Source: Actinomycetes bacterium
GTDB taxonomy: Bacteria > Actinomycetota > Actinomycetes > Actinomycetales > Cellulomonadaceae
DNA: 27,929 nt
Assembly: GCA_021793115.1 (NCBI GenBank)
Contig: JAJYTJ010000034.1
Location: forward strand, 1-27,929
Direction of reading: 5' to 3'
Shown: in pieces, positions 1 to 7,806 of the stretch
How positions within the stretch are numbered: position 1 is the first letter of the stretch
Layout of the letters: every line of letters starts with the position of its first letter
Translations under genes and position numbers: made by a program
The notes under the pieces: generated by a model
Databases searched by the model: none
What the model was told of the DNA's origin: nothing
The model's input: only the letters and a program-made list of their open reading frames with translations

Positions 1-1
1 G

Positions 2-670
2 ATCGACCCGCCGCCCAGCATCCAGAGCTCGATGGAGCAGCAGATGCGCGCCGAGCGCGACCGCCGCGCCACGATCCTCACGGCCGAGGGCGTCAAGCAG
101 AGCAAGATCCTCACGGCCGAGGGCGAGAAGCAGGCCGCGGTGCTGCGGGCCGAGGGCGACGCGCAGTCCGCCGTGCTGCGGGCCGAGGGCGACGCGCGAG
201 CCATCCTGCAGGTGTTCGACGCGATCCACCGCGGTGACGCCGACCCGAAGCTGCTGGCCTACCAGTACCTGCAGACCCTGCCCAAGATCGCCGAGAGCCC
301 GTCGAGCACCATGTGGTTCCTGCCGGCGGAGCTGTCGGGCGCGCTCGGGCAGCTGGCGCGCGGCTTCGCCGGGACCGGCGAGACGGCGCCCGCCCAGGCA
401 CCGTCGGCACCCTCCGGTCCGTCCGTGCCGCCGCTGAGCAACCTGCCGCCCATGTCGCTGCCCACCGCGGCGGAGGCGCTCGCAGAGGCACGGCGGCAGT
501 CCGAGGCCGCGACCGCGGACGCGACAGACGCCGGCACCCGCAGCGGCATGCCGTTCAACCCCGAGGTGGAGGCCGGCCTGCGACCGAGCGGCGCGCCGCC
601 GGCCGCCCGCCCGCAGGCGACGCCGCCGGCTCCGGACGCCTCGCCGGCGGAGGAACCGCCCGCCGAGTGA
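2..670 (+). CDS. SPFH/band-7 (stomatin-like) protein, C-terminal part
   Basis: The reading frame is open from base 2, so the gene begins outside the window; the first internal ATG is at base 32. The visible part starts at the end of an SPFH domain (IQSSMEQQMRAERDRRATIL), a signature of stomatin/QmcA/HflC-type proteins. These form membrane-bound oligomers linked to membrane microdomains and protease control. Four short coiled-coil repeats of the type ILTAEGxKQ / VLRAEGDAQ follow, then a segment (LPKIAESPSSTMWFLP) typical of the family's end. A Pro/Ala-rich, probably disordered tail of about 100 residues completes it. The N-terminal membrane anchor is not visible. Family assignment is firm; the cellular role in this organism is unknown. 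Confidence 0.88.
   Translation: MDPPPSIQSSMEQQMRAERDRRATILTAEGVKQSKILTAEGEKQAAVLRAEGDAQSAVLRAEGDARAILQVFDAIHRGDADPKLLAYQYLQTLPKIAESPSSTMWFLPAELSGALGQLARGFAGTGETAPAQAPSAPSGPSVPPLSNLPPMSLPTAAEALAEARRQSEAATADATDAGTRSGMPFNPEVEAGLRPSGAPPAARPQATPPAPDASPAEEPPAE
140..197 (+). repeat. Direct repeat inside the SPFH coiled coil
   Basis: A 25-bp sequence at 140-164 recurs exactly at 173-197, a 33-bp (11-codon) period. Each copy encodes VLRAEGDA. Two further diverged copies encode ILTAEGxKQ just upstream. The period keeps the frame, so copy-number change would lengthen or shorten the coiled coil without breaking the gene. Confidence 0.75.
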
Positions 671-692
671 CCGGCGCGCCCGGGGGGCGTAC

Positions 693-722
693 TTGCTGAG
701 TGAGTGCTCACTCATTTACTGT
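693..722 (+). promoter_or_regulatory. TetR promoter with embedded operator
   Basis: A -35-like TTGCTG (693-698) and a -10-like TACTGT (717-722) are 18 nt apart. Between them lies an inverted repeat, TGAGTGA (697-703) and TCACTCA (708-714) around GTGC. This resembles operators of self-regulating TetR proteins. The -10 ends 6 nt before the ATG at 729, so the transcript is probably leaderless. Binding here would block RNA polymerase and silence tetR, and the ABC genes if they are cotranscribed. Confidence 0.72.
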
Positions 723-728
723 GGGGGC

Positions 729-1400
729 ATGCAGGTCACCTCTGGCCGTTCCGGGCGTGCCGCCCCGCTGCCGCCCGACGAGCGGCGCCTGGCGATCCTC
801 AAGGCTGTGCTGCCGGTGGTGCGGGCGCGCGGCACGGACGTGACCACGCGGGAGCTCGCCGAGGCGGCGCAGGTGGCCGAGGGCACGCTCTTCCGGGTGT
901 TCGACGACAAGGAGTCGCTGCTCCGGGAGGCGGTCGCCACAGCGCTGGACCCCGCGGAGCTCCTCGCGGAGATGACGGCCATCGACCTGGGCCTGCCGGT
1001 CGAGGAGCGTCTCGCCGCCGTCATCCGCGCTGGCGTGGCCCGGATGGCCGACCTCGCGCTGTGGATGTCGATGTTCCACCGGAAGGACCGGGACGCGGCG
1101 TCCGGCGGCCCAGGTGGGCGCGGGGCTCACGCGGGACCGCATCGCGGCTGGGCCGAGCGGCAGCAGGCGACGCAGGTCCTCGTGCGGGCCGAGCTCCGGC
1201 GGATCCTCGAACCCGACGCGGACCGCTTCCGCTGCCCGGTCGACGTCGCGAGCGTCCTGCTCGAGGCGCTCCTCACCGGGACGGTCATGCAGTCGGCCAA
1301 CCGGCTGCGACAGGGCCAGGCCGCCCTCGAGACCGACGCCGACCTCGTCGCCGACTTCTTCCTCCACGGGGTGCTCCACCCCGGCGGGGCCACCGTCTAG
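729..1400 (+). CDS. TetR/AcrR family transcriptional repressor
   Basis: A 223-residue protein with an N-terminal TetR helix-turn-helix at about residues 37-70 (TTRELAEAAQVAEGTLFRVF, then DDKESLL). The helical C-terminal ligand and dimer domain is variable, as usual for the family. I chose the ATG at 729 rather than the upstream TTG at 693, because 693 lies within the -35/operator region and the -10 at 717-722 is spaced for a leaderless start at 729. The gene precedes two ABC exporter genes, separated from them by 27 nt, so it most likely represses itself and the exporter until a ligand, perhaps an exported drug or metabolite, releases it. The ligand cannot be predicted. Confidence 0.9.
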   Translation: MQVTSGRSGRAAPLPPDERRLAILKAVLPVVRARGTDVTTRELAEAAQVAEGTLFRVFDDKESLLREAVATALDPAELLAEMTAIDLGLPVEERLAAVIRAGVARMADLALWMSMFHRKDRDAASGGPGGRGAHAGPHRGWAERQQATQVLVRAELRRILEPDADRFRCPVDVASVLLEALLTGTVMQSANRLRQGQAALETDADLVADFFLHGVLHPGGATV

Positions 1401-1427
1401 AACCGTTCATCTCCGAGAGGGAGAACC

Positions 1428-3167
1428 ATGCTTGTCCGGCTCCTCCGCGAGCACCTGCGCCCCTATGCGGGCACGGCGATCGTGGTCGTCGCGCTGCAGA
1501 TCGTGCAGGTCGTCGCGACGCTCTACCTGCCCAGCCTCAACGCCGACATCATCGACAAGGGCGTCGCGGCCGGGAACACGCACGAGATCTGGCGGCTCGG
1601 CGGCATCATGCTCGCCGTCAGCCTCGCCCAGGTGGTCTGCGCCGTCGGCGCGGTCTACCTCGGCGCGCGCACCGCGATGGCGCTCGGTCGCGACATGCGC
1701 GCCCGCCTCTTCGACCGGGTGCAGGCCTTCTCCCAGCAGGAGATGGGCTCGTTCGGCGCGCCGACGCTCATCACGCGCACGACGAACGACGTGCAGCAGG
1801 TGCAGATGGTCGTCCTCATGACGTTCACCATCATGCTCATGGCGCCGATCATGCTGGTGGGCGGCGTCATCATGGCGCTGCGCGAGGACGTCGCGCTGTC
1901 CGGCGTGCTGCTGGTGGTGGTGCCGGTCCTGGCGATCATCGTGTCGCTCGTCGTCACCAAGATGGTGCCCTGGTTCCGCAAGATGCAGGCGCGCATCGAC
2001 ACCGTCAACCGCGTGATGCGCGAGCAGCTGTCGGGCGTGCGCGTCATCCGGGCCTTCGTCCGCGAGGGGCGCGAGCGCGCCCGGTTCGGCCAGGCGAACG
2101 ACGACGTCTACGAGGCCGGCCTGCGGACCGGCATGTTCATGGCGATCCTGTTCCCGCTGGTCATGTTCGTCATGAACGCCACGAGCGTGTCCGTGCTGTG
2201 GTTCGGCGCGCGCCGCATCGACAACGGCCAGATGCAGATCGGGGCCCTCACGGCGTTCATCAGCTACATCGTGTTCATCCTCATGGCCGTGATGATGAGC
2301 TCGCTCATCTTCGTCATGATCCCGCGCGCCATGGTGGCCTCCGAGCGCATCGCGGCGGTCGTCGACACCAAGCCCACCGTGCTGCCGCCCATCCAGCCGG
2401 TGGCGCTGCCCGCCGGCTCCGAGCGCGGCCTGCTGCGGCTGACAGGCGTCGAGTTCCGGTACCCGGGCGCCGAGGACGCCGTGCTGCAGGACATCGACCT
2501 GCTGGCCGAGCCCGGCAGGACGACGGCCATCATCGGCTCCACGGGCTCCGGCAAGACGACGCTCGTCAACCTCGTGCCCCGCCTCTACGACGTCACGGGG
2601 GGCACCGTGACGGTGGGCGGTGTCGACGTGCGCGATGTCGCGCCCGACGAGCTCTGGGGCCTCATCGGCCTGGTGCCGCAGAAGCCCTACCTGTTCTCCG
2701 GCACGGTGCGCTCCAACCTGCAGTTCGGCGCCCCGGACGCCACCGACGAGGAGCTGTGGCACGCGCTCGAGGTGGCGCAGGCCCGGAGCTTCGTCGAGGC
2801 GATGGAGGGTGGCCTGGACGCGCCGATCGCGCAGGGCGGCACCAACGTGTCCGGCGGCCAGCGCCAGCGCCTGGCGATCGCGCGGGCCATCGCCCGGCGG
2901 CCCGCCATCTACCTGTTCGACGACTCGTTCTCGGCCCTCGACTACGCCACGGACGCCGCGCTGCGCGCCGCGCTCGTGCCCGAGACCCGGGACGCGACGG
3001 TCGTCGTCGTGGCGCAGCGCGTCGCCACCATCCGCAACGCCGACCGGATCATCGTCCTGGACGACGGCCGGATCGTCGGCACCGGCACCCACGCCGAGCT
3101 GCTCGAGAGCAACCCGACGTACCAGGAGATCGTCTACTCGCAGCTGAGCGTGGAGGAAGCGGCATGA
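1428..3167 (+). CDS. ABC exporter half-transporter, permease-ATPase fusion (degenerate-site subunit)
   Basis: A 579-residue type I/IV exporter half: six-helix membrane domain, then a nucleotide-binding domain. A strong ribosome site (GAGAGGGAG, 1414-1422) precedes ATG 1428. Walker A GSTGSGKTT is at residues 370-378, signature VSGGQ at 474-478, and Walker B ends in D498. The next residue, normally the catalytic glutamate, is D499 (LFDDS). The switch histidine is replaced by Q530 (VAQRV). These changes mark the degenerate-site subunit of heterodimeric exporters such as TM287/288 or BmrCD. Its stop overlaps the next start as ATGA, so translation is coupled and 1:1 assembly is likely. Substrate is unknown; drugs or lipids are typical. 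Confidence 0.93.
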   Translation: MLVRLLREHLRPYAGTAIVVVALQIVQVVATLYLPSLNADIIDKGVAAGNTHEIWRLGGIMLAVSLAQVVCAVGAVYLGARTAMALGRDMRARLFDRVQAFSQQEMGSFGAPTLITRTTNDVQQVQMVVLMTFTIMLMAPIMLVGGVIMALREDVALSGVLLVVVPVLAIIVSLVVTKMVPWFRKMQARIDTVNRVMREQLSGVRVIRAFVREGRERARFGQANDDVYEAGLRTGMFMAILFPLVMFVMNATSVSVLWFGARRIDNGQMQIGALTAFISYIVFILMAVMMSSLIFVMIPRAMVASERIAAVVDTKPTVLPPIQPVALPAGSERGLLRLTGVEFRYPGAEDAVLQDIDLLAEPGRTTAIIGSTGSGKTTLVNLVPRLYDVTGGTVTVGGVDVRDVAPDELWGLIGLVPQKPYLFSGTVRSNLQFGAPDATDEELWHALEVAQARSFVEAMEGGLDAPIAQGGTNVSGGQRQRLAIARAIARRPAIYLFDDSFSALDYATDAALRAALVPETRDATVVVVAQRVATIRNADRIIVLDDGRIVGTGTHAELLESNPTYQEIVYSQLSVEEAA

Positions 3168-5188
3168 GCGCCGAGGACAACGGCGGGAAGATCCCCGCCC
3201 CGGCGGTGGTGCGCCCGCCGCGCCGGCACGGGCCCATGGGCGGGGGCCCGATGGGCGGCATGGGGATGCCGGGGGAGAAGGCCAAGGACCTCAAGGGCTC
3301 CGGCAAGCGGCTCGTCGGGCTGCTGCGGCCGCAGCGGGCGCGGCTGTCGGGGATGCTCGTCCTCGGCGTGCTCTCGGTCGCGGCCGCGGTGGTCGGGCCC
3401 AAGATCCTCGGCAACGCCACCAACGTCATCTTCGAGGGCCTCATGGGCCGGACGATCGCCAAGGAGCTGCCGGCGGGGGTCGACCCCAGCACGGTGAGCG
3501 TGGACCAGGTGATCGCCTCGCTCCGGGCCAAGGGCCAGGGCCAGATCGCCGACCTGCTGTCCGGCATGCACAACGTGCACATCGGGCAGGGCGTGGACTT
3601 CCACCGCCTGCTCATGATCCTGCTGCTGGTCCTCGGCATCTACGCGGTGTCCGCGGTGTTCGGGTGGTTGCAGTTCCGGCTCACGGCGCTGATGGTGCAG
3701 ACCACCGCCCGCCAGCTGCGCAACGACGTCGAGGCGAAGCTCGGCCGGCTGCCGCTGTCCTACTTCGACCGGCAGCCTCGCGGCGAGCTGCTGTCGCGCG
3801 TGACGAACGACATCGACAACGTGGCCCAGACGATGCAGCAGACGTTCTCGCAGCTCATCACCTCGGTGCTCACCGTCATCGGCGTGCTCGTCATGATGTT
3901 CTCCATCTCGTGGGAGCTCTCGCTCGTCGCCCTGGTGACCGTGCCGCTGGCGATGGTCATCGCCGGCGCGATCGCCAAGCGCTCCCGGCCTCAGTTCGTG
4001 GCGCAGTGGACCCACACCGGCGAGCTCAACGCGCACATCGAGGAGATGTTCACCGGGCACGCCCTGGTGACGGTGTTCGGCCGGCAGCGCGAGTCCGCGG
4101 CGGTCTTCGCCGAGCGCAACGGCAAGCTGTACGACGCGAGCTTCAAGGCCCAGGCGATCTCCGGCATCATCCAGCCGGCCCTCGGTTTCGTCGCGAACCT
4201 CAACTACCTCATCGTCGCGGTCGTCGGCGGCCTCAAGGTGGCCTCCGGCACGCTCACGCTCGGTGACGTGCAGGCGTTCATCCAGTACAGCCGCCAGTTC
4301 AGCCAGCCCATCACGCAGATCGCCGCGATGGCGAACCTGCTGCAGTCGGGCGTCGCGTCGGCCGAGCGGGTCTTCGAGCTGCTGGACGCCGAGGAGCAGT
4401 CGGCGGACCCGGTGCCCGCGGCCAAGCTGGCGCAGCCCGTCAAGGGCCGGGTGGAGTTCGAGCACGTGGCGTTCCAGTACGACCCCGAGAAGCCGCTCAT
4501 CACGGACCTCTCGCTCGTGGCCGAGCCGGGGCACACCATCGCGATCGTCGGCCCCACGGGTGCCGGCAAGACCACGCTCGTCAACCTCGTCATGCGGTTC
4601 TACGAGGTCAACGGCGGGCGGATCACGCTGGACGGCGTCGACACCCGCACGCTGACGCGCGACGAGCTGCGCTCGCAGATGGGGATGGTGCTGCAGGACA
4701 CCTGGCTGTACCAGGGCACCATCGCCGAGAACATCGCCTACGGCGTGGACGAGGCGAGCCGCGAGCAGGTGGTCGCGGCGGCCACCGCCACGCACGTCGA
4801 CCGGTTCGTGCGCACCCTGCCGCAGGGCTACGACACGAAGATCGACGACGAGGGCGGGTCGCTCTCCGCGGGCGAGAAGCAGCTGCTGACCATCGCCCGG
4901 GCGTTCCTCGCGGACCCGACCATCCTCATCCTCGACGAGGCGACGAGCTCGGTGGACACCCGCACCGAGGTGCTGGTGCAGAAGGGCATGGCCGCGCTGC
5001 GCGCGGGCCGCACGTCCTTCGTCATCGCGCACCGGCTGTCGACCATCCGGGACGCGGACCTCATTCTCGTCATGGAGCACGGCGACATCGTCGAGCAGGG
5101 CACGCACGCCGAGCTGCTCGAGGCGCACGGCGCCTACGCCCGGCTGTACGAGAGCCAGTTCGCCTCGGCGGCGGTCGAGGAGTCCTGA
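3164..5188 (+). CDS. ABC exporter half-transporter, partner subunit with canonical catalytic residues
   Basis: A 674-residue permease-ATPase fusion starting at ATG 3164 in an ATGA overlap with its partner. The N-terminal ~40 residues are Pro/Gly/Met-rich (GPMGGGPMGGMGMPG), common in the larger actinobacterial partner. Six membrane helices follow, with a longer first extracytoplasmic region. Walker A GPTGAGKTT is at about 463-471, Walker B D591 with catalytic E592, and switch H623. The signature is LSAGE (567-571) instead of LSGGQ. Paired with the upstream subunit this gives one consensus ATP site (this Walker A/B with VSGGQ) and one degenerate site (partner D499/Q530 with LSAGE). Export of hydrophobic compounds is the family role. 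Confidence 0.93.
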   Translation: MSAEDNGGKIPAPAVVRPPRRHGPMGGGPMGGMGMPGEKAKDLKGSGKRLVGLLRPQRARLSGMLVLGVLSVAAAVVGPKILGNATNVIFEGLMGRTIAKELPAGVDPSTVSVDQVIASLRAKGQGQIADLLSGMHNVHIGQGVDFHRLLMILLLVLGIYAVSAVFGWLQFRLTALMVQTTARQLRNDVEAKLGRLPLSYFDRQPRGELLSRVTNDIDNVAQTMQQTFSQLITSVLTVIGVLVMMFSISWELSLVALVTVPLAMVIAGAIAKRSRPQFVAQWTHTGELNAHIEEMFTGHALVTVFGRQRESAAVFAERNGKLYDASFKAQAISGIIQPALGFVANLNYLIVAVVGGLKVASGTLTLGDVQAFIQYSRQFSQPITQIAAMANLLQSGVASAERVFELLDAEEQSADPVPAAKLAQPVKGRVEFEHVAFQYDPEKPLITDLSLVAEPGHTIAIVGPTGAGKTTLVNLVMRFYEVNGGRITLDGVDTRTLTRDELRSQMGMVLQDTWLYQGTIAENIAYGVDEASREQVVAAATATHVDRFVRTLPQGYDTKIDDEGGSLSAGEKQLLTIARAFLADPTILILDEATSSVDTRTEVLVQKGMAALRAGRTSFVIAHRLSTIRDADLILVMEHGDIVEQGTHAELLEAHGAYARLYESQFASAAVEES

Positions 5189-5195
5189 CCGGCAT

Positions 5196-5256
5196 CGGCA
5201 CGGCGGCCGCGCGGCCCTGGGGAGGTCTCCCGGGGCCGCGCGGCCGCGTCGTGCCG
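5196..5256 (+). terminator. Long GC-rich hairpin after the ABC operon
   Basis: An inverted repeat of about 27 bp per arm, with short mismatches, starts 8 nt after the ABC stop codon and has a loop of a few bases. The arms share CGGCCGCGCGGCC, and the ends GGCACG and CGTGCC pair. No U-tract follows, as is usual for actinobacterial intrinsic terminators. It separates the exporter operon from the MFS promoter at 5271. Confidence 0.75.
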
Positions 5257-5270
5257 GCGTCCCGAGGCCC

Positions 5271-5276
5271 TAGGCT
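5271..5276 (+). promoter_or_regulatory. -10 box of leaderless MFS gene
   Basis: TAGGCT ends 6 nt before the GTG at 5283, so transcription should begin at or next to the start codon. No ribosome site is visible upstream. This is the standard actinobacterial leaderless arrangement. Confidence 0.7.
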
Positions 5277-5282
5277 TCGGGC

Positions 5283-6512
5283 GTGCCCCTCGTATCGTTT
5301 CGATCGCGGAGCGACCCGGCCGCGCGGACCCGTGTCGTCCGCGACCGCCTGACCCTGACGCTGTACGGCCCGTACACGGTGTGGGGGTGGCTGCTGTACA
5401 GCTTCAACCCGAGCGCGCCCCTGCTGGGCCGCGACCTGCGGATCAGCGACGCGCTCGTGGGGCTGCACGGCACCGCGATGGCCGCGGGCGGCCTCGCGGC
5501 GGCCTTCCTCGCACCCCGCGCGGTGCTGTGGTGGGGCCGGCGCCCGGCCATCCTCGGGTCGCTCGTGCTCGTGGTCGTCGGGGTCAGCGGGCTCCTCAGC
5601 GGGCCGGCGCTGGGGTGGACGCTCACGGCGATGCTCGTGCTCTCGCTGGGCGGGAACGTCCTGATCTCGACCACCCAGGTGGGGCTCGCACTGCACCAGG
5701 GGCCGGCTGCGTCGGCGGCGATCAGCGAGGGCAACGCCGTCGGCTCGGGCGTCGGCCTGCTGGGCCCGATCGCCGTCGGTGCCGCGGTCGCGGTCGGCTG
5801 GGGGTGGCGCCCGGGCGTGCTGGTGACCGCGGGCCTCGCCGTCGTCGTCATCGTGCTCGTCGCCCGCCTCCCCGAGTCCGAGAGCCTGCCGCGCCGGGCC
5901 GTGCCCGTGGTGGCGCACGGCGACGTCGCGCCCGCGCGCCGACGCCGTGGCGCGGCCGCGGTCATGTTCATCGGCGGCGTGGTCGCGGCCGTCGCCGTGG
6001 AGAACGCGACGACCTACTGGTCGACGAAGCTCGTCATCGACCGCACGGGGGCGGGAGCCGGCATCGCCGCGGCCGCCACGGCCGGGCTCGTGGCCGGCAT
6101 GACGCTCATCCGGCTCATCGTCGGTCCGCTGTCGCTGCGGCTCGCGCCCGCCCGCCTGCTCGTCGCGGGGTTCCTGTTCACCGTCGTCGGCTGGACCGTG
6201 CTGTGGACCACGACGAGCACGGGCGTCGCGCTGGCCGGGCTGGTGCTGGCCGGGCTGGGCCTGGGCGTGCAGTACCCGCTGTCGATCGCCCTGCTGCTGG
6301 CCGCCTCGCCCGGGCACTCCGACCGGGCCCAGGGCGACGCGACCCTGTGGGGCTCCCTCTCGATCGGGATCGCGCCGTTCCTGCTCGGCTGGCTGTCCGA
6401 CCAGGTGGGGATGCACACCGCCTTCGTCGCCGTGCCGCTGTTCGCGCTGGCGGGCGCGGCGGTTGCGGCGCTGGGCGGTCGGGCGCTGCGCCGGGTGGCG
6501 GCCGCGGCCTGA
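5283..6512 (+). CDS. MFS transporter
   Basis: A 409-residue protein with about twelve hydrophobic helices and a charged central loop (about residues 200-220, rich in Arg), the two-times-six layout of major facilitator permeases. The GTG start follows a TAGGCT -10 box by 6 nt and lacks a ribosome site, so the mRNA is probably leaderless. The start of the protein (LTLYGPYTVWGW) leads straight into the first helix. No residues allow a substrate call; it could be a small-molecule exporter. The next gene begins 12 nt downstream but has its own -10 box inside the gap. Confidence 0.88.
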   Translation: MPLVSFRSRSDPAARTRVVRDRLTLTLYGPYTVWGWLLYSFNPSAPLLGRDLRISDALVGLHGTAMAAGGLAAAFLAPRAVLWWGRRPAILGSLVLVVVGVSGLLSGPALGWTLTAMLVLSLGGNVLISTTQVGLALHQGPAASAAISEGNAVGSGVGLLGPIAVGAAVAVGWGWRPGVLVTAGLAVVVIVLVARLPESESLPRRAVPVVAHGDVAPARRRRGAAAVMFIGGVVAAVAVENATTYWSTKLVIDRTGAGAGIAAAATAGLVAGMTLIRLIVGPLSLRLAPARLLVAGFLFTVVGWTVLWTTTSTGVALAGLVLAGLGLGVQYPLSIALLLAASPGHSDRAQGDATLWGSLSIGIAPFLLGWLSDQVGMHTAFVAVPLFALAGAAVAALGGRALRRVAAAA

Positions 6513-6518
6513 CAGGAT
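6513..6518 (+). promoter_or_regulatory. -10 box of leaderless RNA methyltransferase gene
   Basis: CAGGAT ends 6 nt before ATG 6525 and overlaps the stop region of the MFS gene. Its position matches the other leaderless genes in this window. No ribosome site of the GGAGG type lies before the ATG. Confidence 0.6.
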
Positions 6519-6524
6519 CGGGGC

Positions 6525-7346
6525 ATGCTCACCCCGCGCGTGCTGCCCGTGACCGAGGCGGCCGACGAGCGGCTCGCGGACTACGTGTCCCTCACCGATG
6601 TCGCGCTGCGCTCGCGGCACGAGCCGACCGCCGGCCTGTACATCGCCGAGAGCTCCACCGTGCTGGGGCGCGCGCTGGAGGCCGGGCACCGGCCGCGCTC
6701 GGTGCTGCTCGCGCCCCGCTGGCTGCCCGACGTCCTCGCGATGCTGGCGGCGGCGCCGGCCGCCGGCGACGTGCCGGTGTACGTCGCCGACGAGCCGGTG
6801 CTCGAGGCCATCACTGGGTTCCACGTGCACCGTGGCGCGCTGGCGGCGATGCACCGGCCGGCCCTGCCGCCGCTCGCGACCGTGCTCGCGGGCGCTCGGC
6901 GCGTGGCGGTGCTCGAGGACGTCGTCGACCACACGAACGTGGGCGCCGCGTTCCGCTCGGCCGCCGCGCTCGGGGTGGACGCGGTGCTGGTGACACCGCG
7001 CTGCGCCGACCCGCTGTACCGGCGGTCGGTGCGCGTGTCGATGGGGACCGTGTTCCAGGTGCCGTGGACGCGCATCGACCCGTGGCCGGCGGGGGTCGAC
7101 GAGCTGCGGACGGCTGGCTTCGTCGTCGCGGCGCTGGCCCTGTCCGACGAGTCGATCAGCCTGGACGAGCTGGTCGCGGACCCGCCGGAGAGGCTGGCGC
7201 TGGTGCTGGGTGCCGAGGGCGACGGGCTCAAGCAGCGGACCATCGCGTCGGCGGACCTCGTGGTGCGCATCCCCATGGCGGGCGGGGTCGACTCGCTCAA
7301 CGTCGCCGCGGCCGCGGCCGTGGCGTTCTGGGCGACCCGGGTCTGA
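6525..7346 (+). CDS. TrmH/SpoU family RNA 2'-O-methyltransferase
   Basis: A 273-residue protein of the SPOUT (knotted) methyltransferase superfamily, transferring methyl from S-adenosylmethionine to a ribose 2'-OH in rRNA or tRNA. The N-terminal ~100 residues form the RNA-binding substrate domain. The three family motifs are present: motif 1 VVDHTNVGAAFRSAAALG (catalytic Asn and Arg), motif 2 LVLGAEGDGL, and motif 3 IPMAGGVDSLNVAAAAAV. Length fits the family. The exact RNA position modified cannot be told; close actinobacterial relatives are annotated as 23S rRNA or tRNA methyltransferases. The gene is probably leaderless and monocistronic. Confidence 0.92.
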   Translation: MLTPRVLPVTEAADERLADYVSLTDVALRSRHEPTAGLYIAESSTVLGRALEAGHRPRSVLLAPRWLPDVLAMLAAAPAAGDVPVYVADEPVLEAITGFHVHRGALAAMHRPALPPLATVLAGARRVAVLEDVVDHTNVGAAFRSAAALGVDAVLVTPRCADPLYRRSVRVSMGTVFQVPWTRIDPWPAGVDELRTAGFVVAALALSDESISLDELVADPPERLALVLGAEGDGLKQRTIASADLVVRIPMAGGVDSLNVAAAAAVAFWATRV

Positions 7347-7478
7347 CCTCGTCGGTCGGGGCGGCGGCCCGCGTCGCGGTGGTGCGATCCTGAGAGCCGG
7401 CCCGCTGCCGCGGCCCGCCGGACGAGATGCGCCGTACCCGGCCCGACAAGACGACGCTCCCGGAAGGGGACGCTCGTC

Positions 7479-7739
7479 ATGTCAGGTCAGTTCGTCCAGG
7501 TCGTCGGCTCGTTGCTCGTCCTTGCGGCGTTCGCCGCGTCGCAGGCCGGCAGGCTCGACACGAGGTCGACGCGGTACCTCGTGCTGAACCTGGTGGGCTC
7601 CGGCACGCTCGCCGTCCAGGCCGCGGTGACGAGCCAGTGGGGCTTCCTGCTGCTCGAGGGCGTGTGGGCGATCGTCTCGCTCGTCGGGCTCGTGCGGCCG
7701 CGGCGGAAGGCGGGCCGCGCCGGCGGTGCGGCGCGGTGA
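7479..7739 (+). CDS. Small membrane protein, CBU_0592-like
   Basis: An 86-residue protein with two or three hydrophobic helices: VVGSLLVLAAFAASQAG, then YLVLNLVGSGTLAVQAAV, then GFLLLEGVWAIVSLVGLV. It ends in a basic tail (RPRRKAGRAGG). This pattern matches the CBU_0592-like family of small actinobacterial membrane proteins, whose function is unknown. A purine-rich ribosome site (GGAAGGGGA, 7462-7470) sits 8 nt before the ATG. A 9-bp hairpin starts immediately after the stop. It is plausibly transcribed alone, 132 nt after the methyltransferase gene. Confidence 0.82.
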   Translation: MSGQFVQVVGSLLVLAAFAASQAGRLDTRSTRYLVLNLVGSGTLAVQAAVTSQWGFLLLEGVWAIVSLVGLVRPRRKAGRAGGAAR

Positions 7740-7764
7740 GTGGGGGCGTCGTCGGCGCCCCCAC
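7740..7764. terminator. Hairpin between convergent genes
   Basis: A perfect 9-bp stem, GTGGGGGCG (7740-7748) with CGCCCCCAC (7756-7764) and a 7-nt loop. It starts right after the stop of the plus-strand gene and lies 42 nt past the stop of the minus-strand gene at 7807, so it could serve both. Confidence 0.72.
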
Positions 7765-7806
7765 CGTTGCGGCGCGGGGTCGGGACGGCTGGAGGCCGGC
7801 GCCGCC

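Noticed and set aside
704..3163. Very long open frame continuing upstream of the second ABC gene (total 1494 codons)
   Set aside because: Only the part from ATG 3164 resembles a protein. The upstream part is out of frame with tetR and the first ABC gene and is Arg/Gly/Ala-rich, as expected of high-GC frames without stops.
7347..7478. Possible gene or riboswitch between the RNA methyltransferase and the small membrane protein gene
   Set aside because: The stretch shows only GC-rich sequence with weak self-pairing. No convincing structure, promoter or conserved motif was found.
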